Made by a program: the position numbers and the translations under genes. Source: Flavipsychrobacter sp. (GTDB lineage: Bacteria; Bacteroidota; Bacteroidia; Chitinophagales; Chitinophagaceae). Taken from it: a stretch of DNA of 64,000 nt. Location of the stretch: positions 124,001 through 188,000 of the forward strand of contig JAEUVX010000010.1 in the NCBI GenBank assembly GCA_016786615.1. Reading direction: 5' to 3'. How positions within the stretch are numbered: the stretch's first letter is position 1; every line of letters begins with the position of its first letter. This document shows, one piece after another, positions 8,582-17,394 of the stretch. The notes under the pieces were generated by a model. It saw only the letters and a program-made list of their open reading frames with translations. It was not told the DNA's origin and ran no database searches.

Positions 8582-11500
8582 ATGAAACAGTATTTAATCC
8601 TTATTATGGTAACGCTTGGCTCAGTAGGCCATGTGTTTGCGCAAAACTGGAACGTACCACAACAACTGGATAATGGTAGTGGTGCGATGGTGGGCGAATC
8701 ATCATCATTATTGGTGGTAAACGGCAATCCTGCTATGTCTTACTTCGATGAGACGAATGGTAACCTCAAATATGTTCGCGCAACAAACAGTGTGGGCGAT
8801 GCATGGGGTACACCAATTGTGGTACAGTCTACCAACTTCGTAGGTGAGTTTACATCTATGGCTATTGTCAGCGGTTACCCTGCTATATCGTATTACGACC
8901 AGACAAACGGTAACCTGATGTACGTTCGTGCTACAAACGCTGATGGCAGCTCTTGGGGTACACCTGTTACGGTTACATCTACAAACAATATAGGCCAGTA
9001 CACATCGCTGGTAGTTGTCAGCAGCAACCCTGCTATTGCATACTACGATGTTACAAACGGCGATTTGAAATACGTACGTGCTACGAATACAACAGGTAGT
9101 ACATGGGGTACACCTGTTACGGTTACATCATCGGGTACGGTGGGGCAGTATGCATCTATGCAGATTGTAAACGGCAACCCTGCCATAGCATATTACGATG
9201 CTACTAACGGCGATATGGAATATGTACGTGCTACCAATACTACTGGTGGTACATGGGGTACACCAGTTGTTATACAATCTACTAATAACGTAGGGCAATA
9301 TTGTTCTATGGTAGTAGTAAACGGCAACCCTGCTGTTTCTTATTACGATGCTACCAGCTTCGACCTGAAATTTGCACGTGGCAATGATGCAAGCGGCAGC
9401 ACATGGGGTACACCCGTAACGCTGGATGCAACCGGTGACGTAGGGCAATACACATCATTGAAAATAGTAGATAACAACCCTGCCATAGCATATTTTGATG
9501 TGACCAATGGTGACCTGAAATATGTACGCGCTATAAACACTTCAGGTACTACATGGGGTTCACCTGCAAGGTTTGAAACCACCGGTGATATAGGCGAGTA
9601 TGCTTGTCTGCAGGCTATAAACGGTGCACCAGCCATATCATATCACGATGATACGAATGACGACCTGCGTTACGTAAATCTGTGTAATACATGGACAGGT
9701 GCAAGCAGCACCGACTGGCATACGGCTAACAACTGGTCTTTTGCAAACGTGCCTATCAGTACAGAAGAGGTGCATATAGTAGATAAAACCAACGACCCGA
9801 TAGTATCAGCTGACGCTACAGTTGCTACTATGAAAATATACAGCGGCGGCAGGGTTACATTAAGTGGTTCAACAACAGACTTTACGATATCAGGCGCTTT
9901 CGATAATGCCGGTATCATCAGCATAGCAAACGGTAACCTTGCTTTAGGTGGTGCTGTAAGCGGTGCTGGTACTATCACAGGTGGCAGCACATCAAACCTT
10001 AATGTGAATGGTGCAGCAGGTACATTGAACTTTACAAGCGGTTCTCGCAAATTACTGACGCTGGCATTAGGCAGCTCGGGTACTGCAACACTCGGTACTG
10101 CTCTTGACATAGAGCCTACCGGTGTGGTAACTGTTACAAGCGGTGGTGTACTTACATCAAACGGCAACCTCACACTGAAATCTACATCAGCAGGTACTGC
10201 ACGTGTAGCACAAGGTTCAAGCTCGGGCAACTACATTATAGGTAATGTAACAACTGAAACATATATAGCTGGAGGCCGCAGGGCATTCCGTTTCATAACA
10301 CACCCGTTCTCAAGCTCGATAGGTTTGAATCAGTTGACAGACGATATAGATATCACAGGTACAGGTGGCGGAACAAATGGTTTTGACTACCAACCCGGTA
10401 ACCCTGCATCTGCATTCTGGTACAATCCTGCAACAGGTAATGGCTCTACCGTAAATGATATAGGCTGGACAGCATTTACAAGTACAAACGGCAGTGGTGC
10501 AAACAGTTGGGATAGATGTGAATCAGTACGCGTATTGGTACGTGGCTCGAAAGGTCAGGGACTGTATGCAGGTACATACACACCCGATGCTGTAACACTT
10601 GATATGACAGGTCCGTTGAACCAAGGTAGCGTAACAGTGCCGCTTACAAAAGGAAGTAATACACCATTCGTTTTGGTAGGTAACCCTTTCATGAGCCCTA
10701 TTAATATGCTGCTGACTACCAACACAAGTTTAGGTGCCAATCTGATTGTATGGAACTCTAACCAAGGTACTAGAGGTGGTTATACAAGTATTCCTATACT
10801 GAATGGTATCATCATACCGGCAGGTGCATCGTTTGTAACAACTGTATTATTCAGTGGTTCAATCACCTTCCCTGAATCTTGTAAAACTTCATCTGCAGGT
10901 TTAGGTTTATTGAAAACAACAGCTGCAAAGCCTCGTCAGATAGAATTGAAGATAGAAGACAGCACTATTTTCTGGGATAAACTGCTTGTATTGTTTGACG
11001 ATACAGCCAAAGCATCTTATGATTATGGCGATGGCCTGAAAATGGCAAACCCCGATATCAGTATCTATACTTTTGGTAGCGATGATTCTTTATTAGCTGT
11101 AGATGCCCGTAAACATACAGACAGTCAGGTAATAAGGATGGGATTATATACGCCGTATAAGAAGAAGTATAAGTTTGTATTGGGAGATTATGATATGGCT
11201 CTTGGTACAAGGATTTATCTGCACGATAAATACATGAATATAAAAGAAGAAATCGTTCCGGGTTTTGAATATTGGTTTGAAGTAACAAATGATGTTGCAA
11301 CAACCGGCGAAAATCGTTTTGAACTGATAATGGAGGGCAAAGCAACCAAGCCAACAAATCCTACGAACGTATCGCTTCCTGTAGCTAAGATACAGGAAGC
11401 AGCTAAACTGGAAGTAAAACTTGCTCCTAATCCTGCTAATACTACAACTGTATTACATTACAATGGTGCAGCCAACGAAACAATGAAGATAGCTGTAACA

Positions 11501-11653
11501 AGCATCCTCGGTACAGTAGTGTCTGTTACGGAAATAAAAGCTAAAACAAGTGGTGAAGTAGTATTACCTGTACAAGCATTACCTGCAGGTATGTACCTGG
11601 TAGAGGTGAGCAATGGCAAAGAAACTGTAGTTGAAAAACTGATTAAACAATAG
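8582..11653 (+). CDS. Secreted T9SS cargo protein with seven 50-residue repeats and a type A sorting domain
   Basis: The chosen ATG (8582) gives 1023 residues starting with a clear signal peptide MKQYLILIMVTLGSVGHVFA. From about residue 47 to 395 there are seven tandem repeats of about 50 residues, each with the pattern NPAxxYYDxTNGDLKYVRATN followed by WGTPV. Seven repeats of this size suggest a seven-bladed beta-propeller (inference). A middle beta-rich region starting CNTWTGASSTDWHTANNW follows. The last 75 residues (LAPNPANTT..., LPAGMYLVEVSNG, EKLIKQ) form a T9SS type A C-terminal sorting domain, so the protein should be exported and attached to or released from the cell surface. Ligand or substrate unknown. 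Confidence 0.93.
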   Translation: MKQYLILIMVTLGSVGHVFAQNWNVPQQLDNGSGAMVGESSSLLVVNGNPAMSYFDETNGNLKYVRATNSVGDAWGTPIVVQSTNFVGEFTSMAIVSGYPAISYYDQTNGNLMYVRATNADGSSWGTPVTVTSTNNIGQYTSLVVVSSNPAIAYYDVTNGDLKYVRATNTTGSTWGTPVTVTSSGTVGQYASMQIVNGNPAIAYYDATNGDMEYVRATNTTGGTWGTPVVIQSTNNVGQYCSMVVVNGNPAVSYYDATSFDLKFARGNDASGSTWGTPVTLDATGDVGQYTSLKIVDNNPAIAYFDVTNGDLKYVRAINTSGTTWGSPARFETTGDIGEYACLQAINGAPAISYHDDTNDDLRYVNLCNTWTGASSTDWHTANNWSFANVPISTEEVHIVDKTNDPIVSADATVATMKIYSGGRVTLSGSTTDFTISGAFDNAGIISIANGNLALGGAVSGAGTITGGSTSNLNVNGAAGTLNFTSGSRKLLTLALGSSGTATLGTALDIEPTGVVTVTSGGVLTSNGNLTLKSTSAGTARVAQGSSSGNYIIGNVTTETYIAGGRRAFRFITHPFSSSIGLNQLTDDIDITGTGGGTNGFDYQPGNPASAFWYNPATGNGSTVNDIGWTAFTSTNGSGANSWDRCESVRVLVRGSKGQGLYAGTYTPDAVTLDMTGPLNQGSVTVPLTKGSNTPFVLVGNPFMSPINMLLTTNTSLGANLIVWNSNQGTRGGYTSIPILNGIIIPAGASFVTTVLFSGSITFPESCKTSSAGLGLLKTTAAKPRQIELKIEDSTIFWDKLLVLFDDTAKASYDYGDGLKMANPDISIYTFGSDDSLLAVDARKHTDSQVIRMGLYTPYKKKYKFVLGDYDMALGTRIYLHDKYMNIKEEIVPGFEYWFEVTNDVATTGENRFELIMEGKATKPTNPTNVSLPVAKIQEAAKLEVKLAPNPANTTTVLHYNGAANETMKIAVTSILGTVVSVTEIKAKTSGEVVLPVQALPAGMYLVEVSNGKETVVEKLIKQ

Positions 11654-11665
11654 TAATAGTATTGC

Positions 11666-11699
11666 AAAAGCGGGGTGGGCAACCATTCCGCTTTTTTTG
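11666..11699 (+). terminator. Terminator of the T9SS repeat protein gene
   Basis: AAAAGCGG pairs with CCGCTTTT around a loop that itself can pair (GTGG with CCAT), followed by a run of seven T. It lies 13 bases after the stop codon. Confidence 0.85.
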
Positions 11700-11833
11700 T
11701 TAACCGATTGTGAAGCAGATGCAAATCTAAGGTTAAGCGGATTGATAATTTAGGATGAACCTTTATCGCTGAACTACCTTTACAATACTGAACAAGACAC
11801 AAATACTATTAAACAAACTATAAAAGATATAAG

Positions 11834-12040
11834 ATGAAAAAGGTACAAGTATTATTAGTTTTCACTGTGATGATGTTACTGGCAAGTTCACAGGCATTTG
11901 CATTCGGCCCCGGTTTCGACCCTGATGTAGAACCATATGCTGCCCCGTTGGATGGTGGTACAAGCCTGTTGGCAATTGCAGGTATTGTGTATGGCGTAAG
12001 GATGTATATGAAGAATAAGCCTGCTAAAGCAAAAGCATAG
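11834..12040 (+). CDS. Exosortase-type cargo protein with PLDGG sorting signal
   Basis: 68 residues in three parts: a signal peptide (residues 1-23, ending SSQAFA), about 14 residues of mature peptide with no Cys (FGPGFDPDVEPYAA), and a tripartite C-terminal sorting signal. That signal has PLDGG at 38-42, a short hydrophobic helix (SLLAIAGIVYGV) and a basic tail MKNKPAKAKA. The same PLDGG arrangement occurs in the protein at 14110-14340, which lies in an operon with an exosortase. This resembles the PID-CTERM type of sorting signal annotated in Bacteroidota (name from memory). The gene is monocistronic with a strong terminator. Almost nothing remains after both ends are removed, so the product may be a small peptide or a surface anchor. 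Confidence 0.85.
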   Translation: MKKVQVLLVFTVMMLLASSQAFAFGPGFDPDVEPYAAPLDGGTSLLAIAGIVYGVRMYMKNKPAKAKA

Positions 12041-12066
12041 ATAATAGCTGTAGAATAAAATAGGGT

Positions 12067-12099
12067 AAAAAGCCTGCAATGTATGTTGCAGGCTTTTTT
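12067..12099 (+). terminator. Terminator of the PLDGG cargo gene
   Basis: Perfect 13-bp stem AAAAAGCCTGCAA / TTGCAGGCTTTTT (12067-12079 with 12086-12098), a 6-base loop and a T run. Confidence 0.92.
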
Positions 12100-12155
12100 A
12101 TGCATTAATATCTGTCATTCTGATTCGTAGTATAGAGCAATGTGCTGCAATAGAA

Positions 12156-12181
12156 AAAGCCGCCTTGGAAAAGGCGGCTTT
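12156..12181 (-). terminator. Terminator of the rpsL-rpsG operon
   Basis: Perfect 11-bp stem AAAGCCGCCTT / AAGGCGGCTTT around the GGAA tetraloop. On the minus strand it is followed by further T residues. It lies 24 bases past the rpsG stop codon and closes the operon before any further ribosomal or elongation-factor gene. Confidence 0.9.
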
Positions 12182-12204
12182 GTTGGTATAGTAAGTGTCT
12201 TGAA

Positions 12205-12672
12205 TTATACTTTAAAATGCGAGAACGCTTTGTTGGCTTCAGCCATACGGTGCGTATCTTCTTTCTTTTTGAAAGCGCCACCTTCACCTTTCGCAGCAGC
12301 AACGATTTCATTAGCCAGTTTATCAGCTATTGTTTTACCGTTACGTTCGCGGCTGAAACGGATAAGCCATTTCATGCTCAAAGATATTTTACGGTCAGGG
12401 CGTACCTCTGTAGGTATCTGGAAAGTAGCACCACCGATACGGCGGCTGCGCACTTCTACCGCAGGAGTAACGTTTGTCAAAGCGCGCTTCCACACTTCGT
12501 AACCGTCTTCACTTGTTATTTGGCTTACTTTATCCAGAGCATCGTAGAATGCACTCAACACGATAGTTTTGTTACCACCCCACATAAGGCAGTTAACGAA
12601 ACGTGTAACGTTTTTATCGTTGAATTTAGGATCCGGTGCTAAAGGGAGCTTTTTCGCTTGTGCCTTCCTCAT
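12205..12672 (-). CDS. rpsG: Small ribosomal subunit protein uS7
   Basis: 155 residues, full length for S7, with the N-terminal [15 protein letters not shown]-like [12 protein letters not shown], the [16 protein letters not shown] motif at about residues 77-92 and the C-terminal [16 protein letters not shown]7 nucleates assembly of the 30S head by binding the 3' domain of 16S rRNA. It lies 31 bases after rpsL in the same operon. Unusually, the usual next gene fusA is absent and a terminator follows directly. Confidence 0.98.
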   Translation of the reverse strand: MRKAQAKKLPLAPDPKFNDKNVTRFVNCLMWGGNKTIVLSAFYDALDKVSQITSEDGYEVWKRALTNVTPAVEVRSRRIGGATFQIPTEVRPDRKISLSMKWLIRFSRERNGKTIADKLANEIVAAAKGEGGAFKKKEDTHRMAEANKAFSHFKV

Positions 12673-12703
12673 CGTTTATGATTGGCTTTAATTATATTAA
12701 ATA

Positions 12704-13084
12704 TTATTTTTTAGCTTTTTCTTTCTTCGTACCGTATTTAGAGCGGCTTTGTTTACGGTCTTTTACACCCGCAGTATCAAGCGCGCCACGTACGATGTGG
12801 TAACGTACACCCGGAAGATCTTTAACACGACCACCGCGAATCAGCACGATAGAGTGCTCCTGCAGGTTGTGGCCTTCACCAGGGATGTATGCGATAACCT
12901 CTACTTTATTTGTAAGGCGCACTTTGGCAACTTTACGCAGGGCAGAGTTTGGTTTCTTTGGAGTGGTTGTGTACACACGAGTACATACGCCGCGACGCTG
13001 AGGACAAGCATCCAAAGCGCGAGACTTTGACTTGGCGCGAATTTGCGTACGACCTTTACGAACTAATTGTTGAATAGTAGGCAT
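12704..13084 (-). CDS. rpsL: Small ribosomal subunit protein uS12
   Basis: 126 residues, full length, with [63 protein letters not shown] and a lysine-rich tail. S12 lies in the decoding centre. The codon giving streptomycin resistance when mutated is the wild-type Lys in TPKKPNS. First gene of the rpsL-rpsG operon, with a well-formed -33/-7 promoter upstream. Confidence 0.99.
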   Translation of the reverse strand: MPTIQQLVRKGRTQIRAKSKSRALDACPQRRGVCTRVYTTTPKKPNSALRKVAKVRLTNKVEVIAYIPGEGHNLQEHSIVLIRGGRVKDLPGVRYHIVRGALDTAGVKDRKQSRSKYGTKKEKAKK

Positions 13085-13117
13085 TTGCTATACCGTTAAT
13101 AAAATTTTAATGGAGTG

Positions 13118-13148
13118 CAAAGGTAATCTTTTTTAGAATACCAACAAA
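13118..13148 (-). promoter_or_regulatory. rpsL promoter
   Basis: On the minus strand TTTG (13148 to 13145), a 19-base spacer and TACCTTTG (13125 to 13118): a textbook Bacteroidota -33/-7 pair. The leader would be about 30 bases. Confidence 0.85.
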
Positions 13149-13158
13149 AAAATACAAA

Positions 13159-13560
13159 TTATTTATTGACATGATTTTGTTGTGTATGCACCACTTTGTT
13201 GATAATATATAACATAAAATAGGGTAACGGGCTGGTAAAGAACAGGCGCAGACTGCTAATCTGGTCTAAAAAAACAATGCCGAACAGCCCTGTTTTCCAT
13301 TGAATAAGGCCAGTAATACCAATAATTGCGATTGCTGCTGCATAGGATATCAGCCATAGCTTATAAATCCACTGTATGCCATAAAATCGCCATCCGATAT
13401 ATCCAACAGGCATTATTGCCACTAATAGTAGTATATGGCCTATTTGACGTTGTAATGGTGTAATTAAATGTGCGTGCCCTTCTGTAAAGTATTGATAATC
13501 AATCCAACATAGTGCAGCTACAATGATAAATGAAAGCCAGAATGCTAATTTTTTATTCAT
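13159..13560 (-). CDS. Exosortase-associated membrane protein (XrtF-associated type)
   Basis: 133 residues with about four membrane segments (near residues 6-18, 40-58, 70-90 and 103-122). The gene overlaps the exosortase gene by four bases (ATGA), so the two are translationally coupled. Position, size and topology match the small membrane protein that accompanies Bacteroidota exosortases (the exosortase F system-associated family). Sequence similarity alone was not strong enough for me to assign the family. Likely a structural partner or regulator of the exosortase. It is the last gene of the operon. Confidence 0.7.
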   Translation of the reverse strand: MNKKLAFWLSFIIVAALCWIDYQYFTEGHAHLITPLQRQIGHILLLVAIMPVGYIGWRFYGIQWIYKLWLISYAAAIAIIGITGLIQWKTGLFGIVFLDQISSLRLFFTSPLPYFMLYIINKVVHTQQNHVNK

Positions 13561-14087
13561 TTGGCAGCAGGCTTTTTAGAATATAGCACCCAGCCATAGA
13601 ATACAACCGCATAAATAACCAGCTTGAACGCATAATGGTGTGCAAAATCAGTCAGGTCGTTGTGATTGATATACATTACTGCCAATACCGCACAACGAAT
13701 CACATTCAGGGTATAAATAGCTGCAAACCCTACGAGGGTATATATCAATATCTTTCTGAAACTGGCAGGGAAACACAACATGAAGCCTATGTAAAGTGCG
13801 TTGAGTTCCAAACCATTACATTGATGACCAATACTTACAGAGGGTATGCCATCAATGAATACGATAGTGCCGGCTTGGGTAACATTGGGGTAAAACCATG
13901 ATAATACTTCAGCAGTACCTATCTGTACAAGTTTGCTTAATTGGTTATCAGGTATTCCGGCAGGCCCTAAAACAAATTTGTACAATAAAGTCCAGCCAAC
14001 AACCAATAACAGGCCTCTTATAATAATAGGCCTGATATTGGAGGGTAGAACTTTATTTAAGCTAAAGCTGTCTGTTTTAGTTTCCAT
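13557..14087 (-). CDS. Exosortase family transpeptidase
   Basis: 176-residue integral membrane protein. Exosortases are membrane cysteine proteases/transpeptidases that cut C-terminal sorting signals and transfer the protein to a lipid or surface acceptor. The catalytic set is visible: Cys90 in GHQCNGLEL, Arg131 in NVIRCAVL, and His150/His151 in DFAHHYAFK, each at the edge of a predicted helix as the family requires. At 176 residues it matches the short XrtF-like Bacteroidota forms rather than the EPS-linked XrtA (about 280 residues). It lies 22 bases after a PLDGG cargo gene and overlaps the partner gene downstream, giving the order cargo-exosortase-partner. No polysaccharide synthesis genes are nearby. 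Confidence 0.88.
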   Translation of the reverse strand: METKTDSFSLNKVLPSNIRPIIIRGLLLVVGWTLLYKFVLGPAGIPDNQLSKLVQIGTAEVLSWFYPNVTQAGTIVFIDGIPSVSIGHQCNGLELNALYIGFMLCFPASFRKILIYTLVGFAAIYTLNVIRCAVLAVMYINHNDLTDFAHHYAFKLVIYAVVFYGWVLYSKKPAAK

Positions 14088-14109
14088 TTTTTATTGCCGG
14101 ATACAAGAC

Positions 14110-14340
14110 TTATTTCTCTTTCTTATTATTCTTATACCTTTTAATGCCCAGGCCGGCTGCACCTGCAACTAATAGTGCTATGCCACCATCCAAAGGAACG
14201 GCATAACCACCACCGCCGCCACAGTTACAACCCCAACCGTACTTTGAATAGCACCATGTTGTGTGTGCAAATGTGCTTAAAGGCAATACAAGCATAGCTG
14301 TCAGCAGCAATGCTTTAGCAGAATAGAGGACTTTTTTCAT
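14110..14340 (-). CDS. Exosortase cargo protein, Cys/Gly-rich, with PLDGG sorting signal
   Basis: 76 residues. Signal peptide to about Ala25, then a mature part of about 22 residues with three cysteines and a glycine run (C30, C38, C40, then GGGGG), then PLDGG at 49-53, a short hydrophobic helix (IALLVAGAAGLGI) and the basic tail KRYKNNKKEK. It is the first gene of the exosortase operon, so it is very probably the dedicated substrate. A second substrate with the same signal lies at 11834-12040. The mature peptide could be disulfide-linked or lipid-modified; nothing in the sequence decides this. Confidence 0.85.
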   Translation of the reverse strand: MKKVLYSAKALLLTAMLVLPLSTFAHTTWCYSKYGWGCNCGGGGGYAVPLDGGIALLVAGAAGLGIKRYKNNKKEK

Positions 14341-14483
14341 ACTGAGTTTTTTATTTTTATTTCGTGATAGTAGGCAAATATCCCTTTTTACTTTATATCA
14401 CGCAAGGAATAGCAAAACATTAACGAGCGATTTACGTTTATTTATCCCATATTTAATAAAACAAACTTCTTACTAATCAATTA

Positions 14484-15617
14484 TTATACCAATCCTGTAA
14501 GCTTGGCAACCACCGTGTCTACTTCTTCTTTGGTATTATGTCTGCAAAAAGAGAAGCGTATCGGTACTATGTTGGCTGCATTTTCCGGATACAGTTCTTT
14601 AATAACATGGCTGATGCTGTTGGCCCCACTACTGCATGCGCTGCCGCCACTTACACAGATGCCTGCCATATCCAGATTGAATAGCATCATATCAGACTTA
14701 TCCGTCAGCGGGAAGCCAACGTTCAATACCGTGTACAGGCTGTTGCCTTCAGCATCGCCATTCAGCAGTATGTTGGGGAATGTGCTGCGCAGTTGCGCTA
14801 TCATGTATTGTTTCAGCTCCTGTATATATTGGCTGTCCTGCTCGTAGCGTTCGGTAGCTATTTCCAGTGCTTTGGCATAGCCTACAATACCATACAGGTT
14901 TTCTGTACCTGCACGCATATTGCGTTCCTGTGCACCACCGTTTAGCAATGGTTGTATTTTAACGTCTTCGTTTACGTAGAGCATACCCACACCCTTAGGC
15001 CCGTGAAACTTGTGGCCTGCCGAGCTGGCAAAGTGTATATAAATATCGTGCAGGTTGATGGGGTAGTGCCCGATGGTCTGCACCATATCGCAATGGAAGA
15101 TGGCATTGTATTTACGACACAGTTCGCCCACGGCTTTTACATCCAGCAGGTTGCCTATCTCGTTATTGGCATGCATCAGGGTTACGAGTGCTTTGTCGTC
15201 ACTTTCGGCAAGCAGATTTTCAAGGCTTTGCAGGTCTATATACCCGTTGGGTGTCAGCTTTATAAAGCTAAGTGCTGCTTGTCCTGTTTTGTGCAGGTAT
15301 TCAACCGTATGCAGCGTAGCGTGGTGTTCTATGGGCGATGATATGATGCGTTTGCAACCAAGGTCGCGCACAGAAGCATGTATAGAAGTATTGCTGCTTT
15401 CCGTACCGCCCGATGTAAAGAATATCTCTCCCGGGTTTGCATGTAGTATTTTAGCTACAGACTTGCGGGCATTCTCTATAGCCATTTTTGTTTCTCTGCC
15501 ATAAGAATAAATAGCAGACGGGTTGCCAAACTTCTCTGTCATGTATGGCATCATTGCATTCAACACGTCCTGGTCCATTGCAGTTGTAGCTGCATTGTCA
15601 AAATATATCCGCTCCAT
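14484..15617 (-). CDS. Cysteine desulfurase (NifS/IscS family)
   Basis: PLP enzyme that takes sulfur from cysteine for Fe-S clusters or thio-cofactors. From the chosen ATG (15617, protein start MERIYFDNAATT) it is 377 residues. Motifs: FFTSGGTESSN, HANNEIGN, the Schiff-base lysine in SAGHKFHGPKG, RAGTEN, and the active-site loop cysteine in SGGSACSSG. Residues in this loop resemble the short-loop class-II-like NifS variants. An upstream ATG at 15629 would lie at or before the transcription start predicted from TAAATTTG (15634 to 15627), so 15617 is preferred. No iscU or suf genes are adjacent; the gene is monocistronic. Confidence 0.95.
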   Translation of the reverse strand: MERIYFDNAATTAMDQDVLNAMMPYMTEKFGNPSAIYSYGRETKMAIENARKSVAKILHANPGEIFFTSGGTESSNTSIHASVRDLGCKRIISSPIEHHATLHTVEYLHKTGQAALSFIKLTPNGYIDLQSLENLLAESDDKALVTLMHANNEIGNLLDVKAVGELCRKYNAIFHCDMVQTIGHYPINLHDIYIHFASSAGHKFHGPKGVGMLYVNEDVKIQPLLNGGAQERNMRAGTENLYGIVGYAKALEIATERYEQDSQYIQELKQYMIAQLRSTFPNILLNGDAEGNSLYTVLNVGFPLTDKSDMMLFNLDMAGICVSGGSACSSGANSISHVIKELYPENAANIVPIRFSFCRHNTKEEVDTVVAKLTGLV

Positions 15618-15626
15618 AATCGGGTG

Positions 15627-15634
15627 CAAATTTA
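15627..15634 (-). promoter_or_regulatory. -7 promoter element of the cysteine desulfurase gene
   Basis: TAAATTTG on the minus strand, nine bases before the chosen ATG. It sets the gene start and implies a leader of only a few bases. Confidence 0.65.
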
Positions 15635-15700
15635 CGGAAAACTGTATTGTATGCTGTTAATATTCGCTGTAGTTTAGCTCAGTATTTTTTGTAGGTATAG

Positions 15701-16768
15701 ATGAAAAAAGTGCTATTTGTAGTCTGTTTGTTGTCAGTATTTAGTGCAGGTGCGCAGGATAAGCCAGCTATTCAGCTATCAGCGTATGGAGAGCTGTATT
15801 ATGGCTACGATTTTAACGAACCGCGAGACCATAACCGCCCTAACCATATTGTATCGCACAGCAGGCACAACGAGGTGAATCTGAACCTTGCCTACCTGAA
15901 AGCCGCCTATGAGAGTAAGCATGTGAGGGGGAACATAGCCTTGATGACGGGTACCTACAGCAACGCCAATTATGCAGCAGAGCCGGGTGTACTGAAAAAC
16001 ATACTGGAGGCAAATGCAGGGGTAAAGCTCAGCAGAAAGCAGGAACTATGGGTAGATGCGGGCATCATGCCATCGCACATAGGGCTGGAGAGTGCAGTTG
16101 GCAAAGACAACCGAACCCTGACACGCAGCCTGATGGCTGACAACTCTCCTTACTTCGAGACAGGTGTACGCCTGAGCTATAAAAGCAAAAATGACAAATG
16201 GTATGGAGCACTGCTATACCTGAATGGTTGGCAGAACATACAACGCAAGCCCGGCAATAATACACCCGCATTTGGCTTACAGCTTACCTATACACCGTCA
16301 GACAAGCTGACCATCAACTATAGCAATATTGTTTGCAATAACGAGCCCGACAGCCTGAGAAAATGGCGTTGGTATCACAATTTCTATGCAGTATACAAAC
16401 CTGCTAAAAGATGGGAAGTGGCAGCAGCATACGACATAGGCGCAGAGCAAATAAGGAAGGGTGACAACACCTACGGCCTGTGGTACAGCCCTGCACTGAT
16501 AATAAGATATGCAGCAAGCAAGAAGATAGCCATAGCTGCCCGTTGCGAGTATTATGACGATTACTACGGCTTAGTAGTGCGTGGTGCTGCGTCACGCCAA
16601 TTCCGCACATGGGGCAATAGCCTGGGTTTAGACTATAGCATCAGCAAGCATGCTATGTTTCGTGTAGAAGGCAAGTATTATAGCAGTGGACAATTTGTAT
16701 TTGCCAAATACGGTATGCCTATAAAGAACAATCTGGTAACTACGGCTACGCTATGTGTTTGGTTCTGA
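15701..16768 (+). CDS. Outer-membrane beta-barrel porin (bbp2/OmpL-like)
   Basis: 355 residues with a signal peptide (to about GAQ at residue 19), alternating aromatic beta-strand patterns throughout, a barrel start of LSAYGELYYGYDFN, and a C-terminal aromatic residue (LCVWF) as in outer-membrane proteins. Matches the putative beta-barrel porin-2 family (PF07642) common in Bacteroidota. Substrate unknown. The 3' end overlaps the convergent gene at 16751-17368 by 18 bases. Confidence 0.82.
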   Translation: MKKVLFVVCLLSVFSAGAQDKPAIQLSAYGELYYGYDFNEPRDHNRPNHIVSHSRHNEVNLNLAYLKAAYESKHVRGNIALMTGTYSNANYAAEPGVLKNILEANAGVKLSRKQELWVDAGIMPSHIGLESAVGKDNRTLTRSLMADNSPYFETGVRLSYKSKNDKWYGALLYLNGWQNIQRKPGNNTPAFGLQLTYTPSDKLTINYSNIVCNNEPDSLRKWRWYHNFYAVYKPAKRWEVAAAYDIGAEQIRKGDNTYGLWYSPALIIRYAASKKIAIAARCEYYDDYYGLVVRGAASRQFRTWGNSLGLDYSISKHAMFRVEGKYYSSGQFVFAKYGMPIKNNLVTTATLCVWF

Positions 16769-17368
16769 TCCCAGAATAGAGATTAATATAAAGAATGCGC
16801 AAATTGCTATCCAGATTAACAATGGTTTCCAAACAGGTTTGGTCCTGTGTTTTATTTGTGCCCCCAAGTACTTATTCCAAAATAGTCGCTCCAGCAGAAA
16901 AGCACCAAACCCGTTAAATGCTACTGCCAGTGATGATGTTGACTTCACGATTTCAGAAACATAAATCATTATTGTCAAAAAAGTGATTGTATAGGCAATG
17001 CCAAATAGTAATACTTGATTTGAAGCTTTCTTTTCTTTTGCAATAATCAGGTTTCTTCTAAGTAATAGTGTTCCTGCAAGCATTGTAAAGAATACCGAGA
17101 ACAGGTAAATTGCTAATTTGGAATAATATTGAGGGGCTGCCGGGTCATCTGTTATGTTGTCTTTCCAACGCCCACCTGATGTAGGTTGTTGTTTCTTTCT
17201 TTCGATAGCAATGTTTAGTGCAGTCTCATCAATAGGAATACAGCGTTCTTTCAATTCTGCAACGGCGGCTTCTATAGCTTCCACCATGTATTTTTCTGGT
17301 TCATGAATATATTTGAGCAGTTCTTCGTTGGTTTTCTGCTTCATAAGGGTTTCATACTGGTTCTCCAT
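16751..17368 (-). CDS. Membrane protein of unknown function with cytoplasmic helical N-terminus
   Basis: 205 residues. Residues 1-60 are charged and helical (MENQYETLMKQKTNEELLKYI...). Four hydrophobic segments follow at about 84-102, 119-137, 145-160 and 183-200. No family recognised; the N-terminal part resembles the short helical repeats seen in other Bacteroidota membrane proteins that start with 'LxxxsxeeLlxiv'. Convergent with and overlapping the porin gene. The promoter would be shared with or close to the end of the methyltransferase gene upstream (26 bases away, same strand), so the two may be co-transcribed. Confidence 0.7.
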   Translation of the reverse strand: MENQYETLMKQKTNEELLKYIHEPEKYMVEAIEAAVAELKERCIPIDETALNIAIERKKQQPTSGGRWKDNITDDPAAPQYYSKLAIYLFSVFFTMLAGTLLLRRNLIIAKEKKASNQVLLFGIAYTITFLTIMIYVSEIVKSTSSLAVAFNGFGAFLLERLFWNKYLGAQIKHRTKPVWKPLLIWIAICAFFILISILGSEPNT

Positions 17369-17394
17369 CGTTACGTATTTTGTAGTTATTTCTG

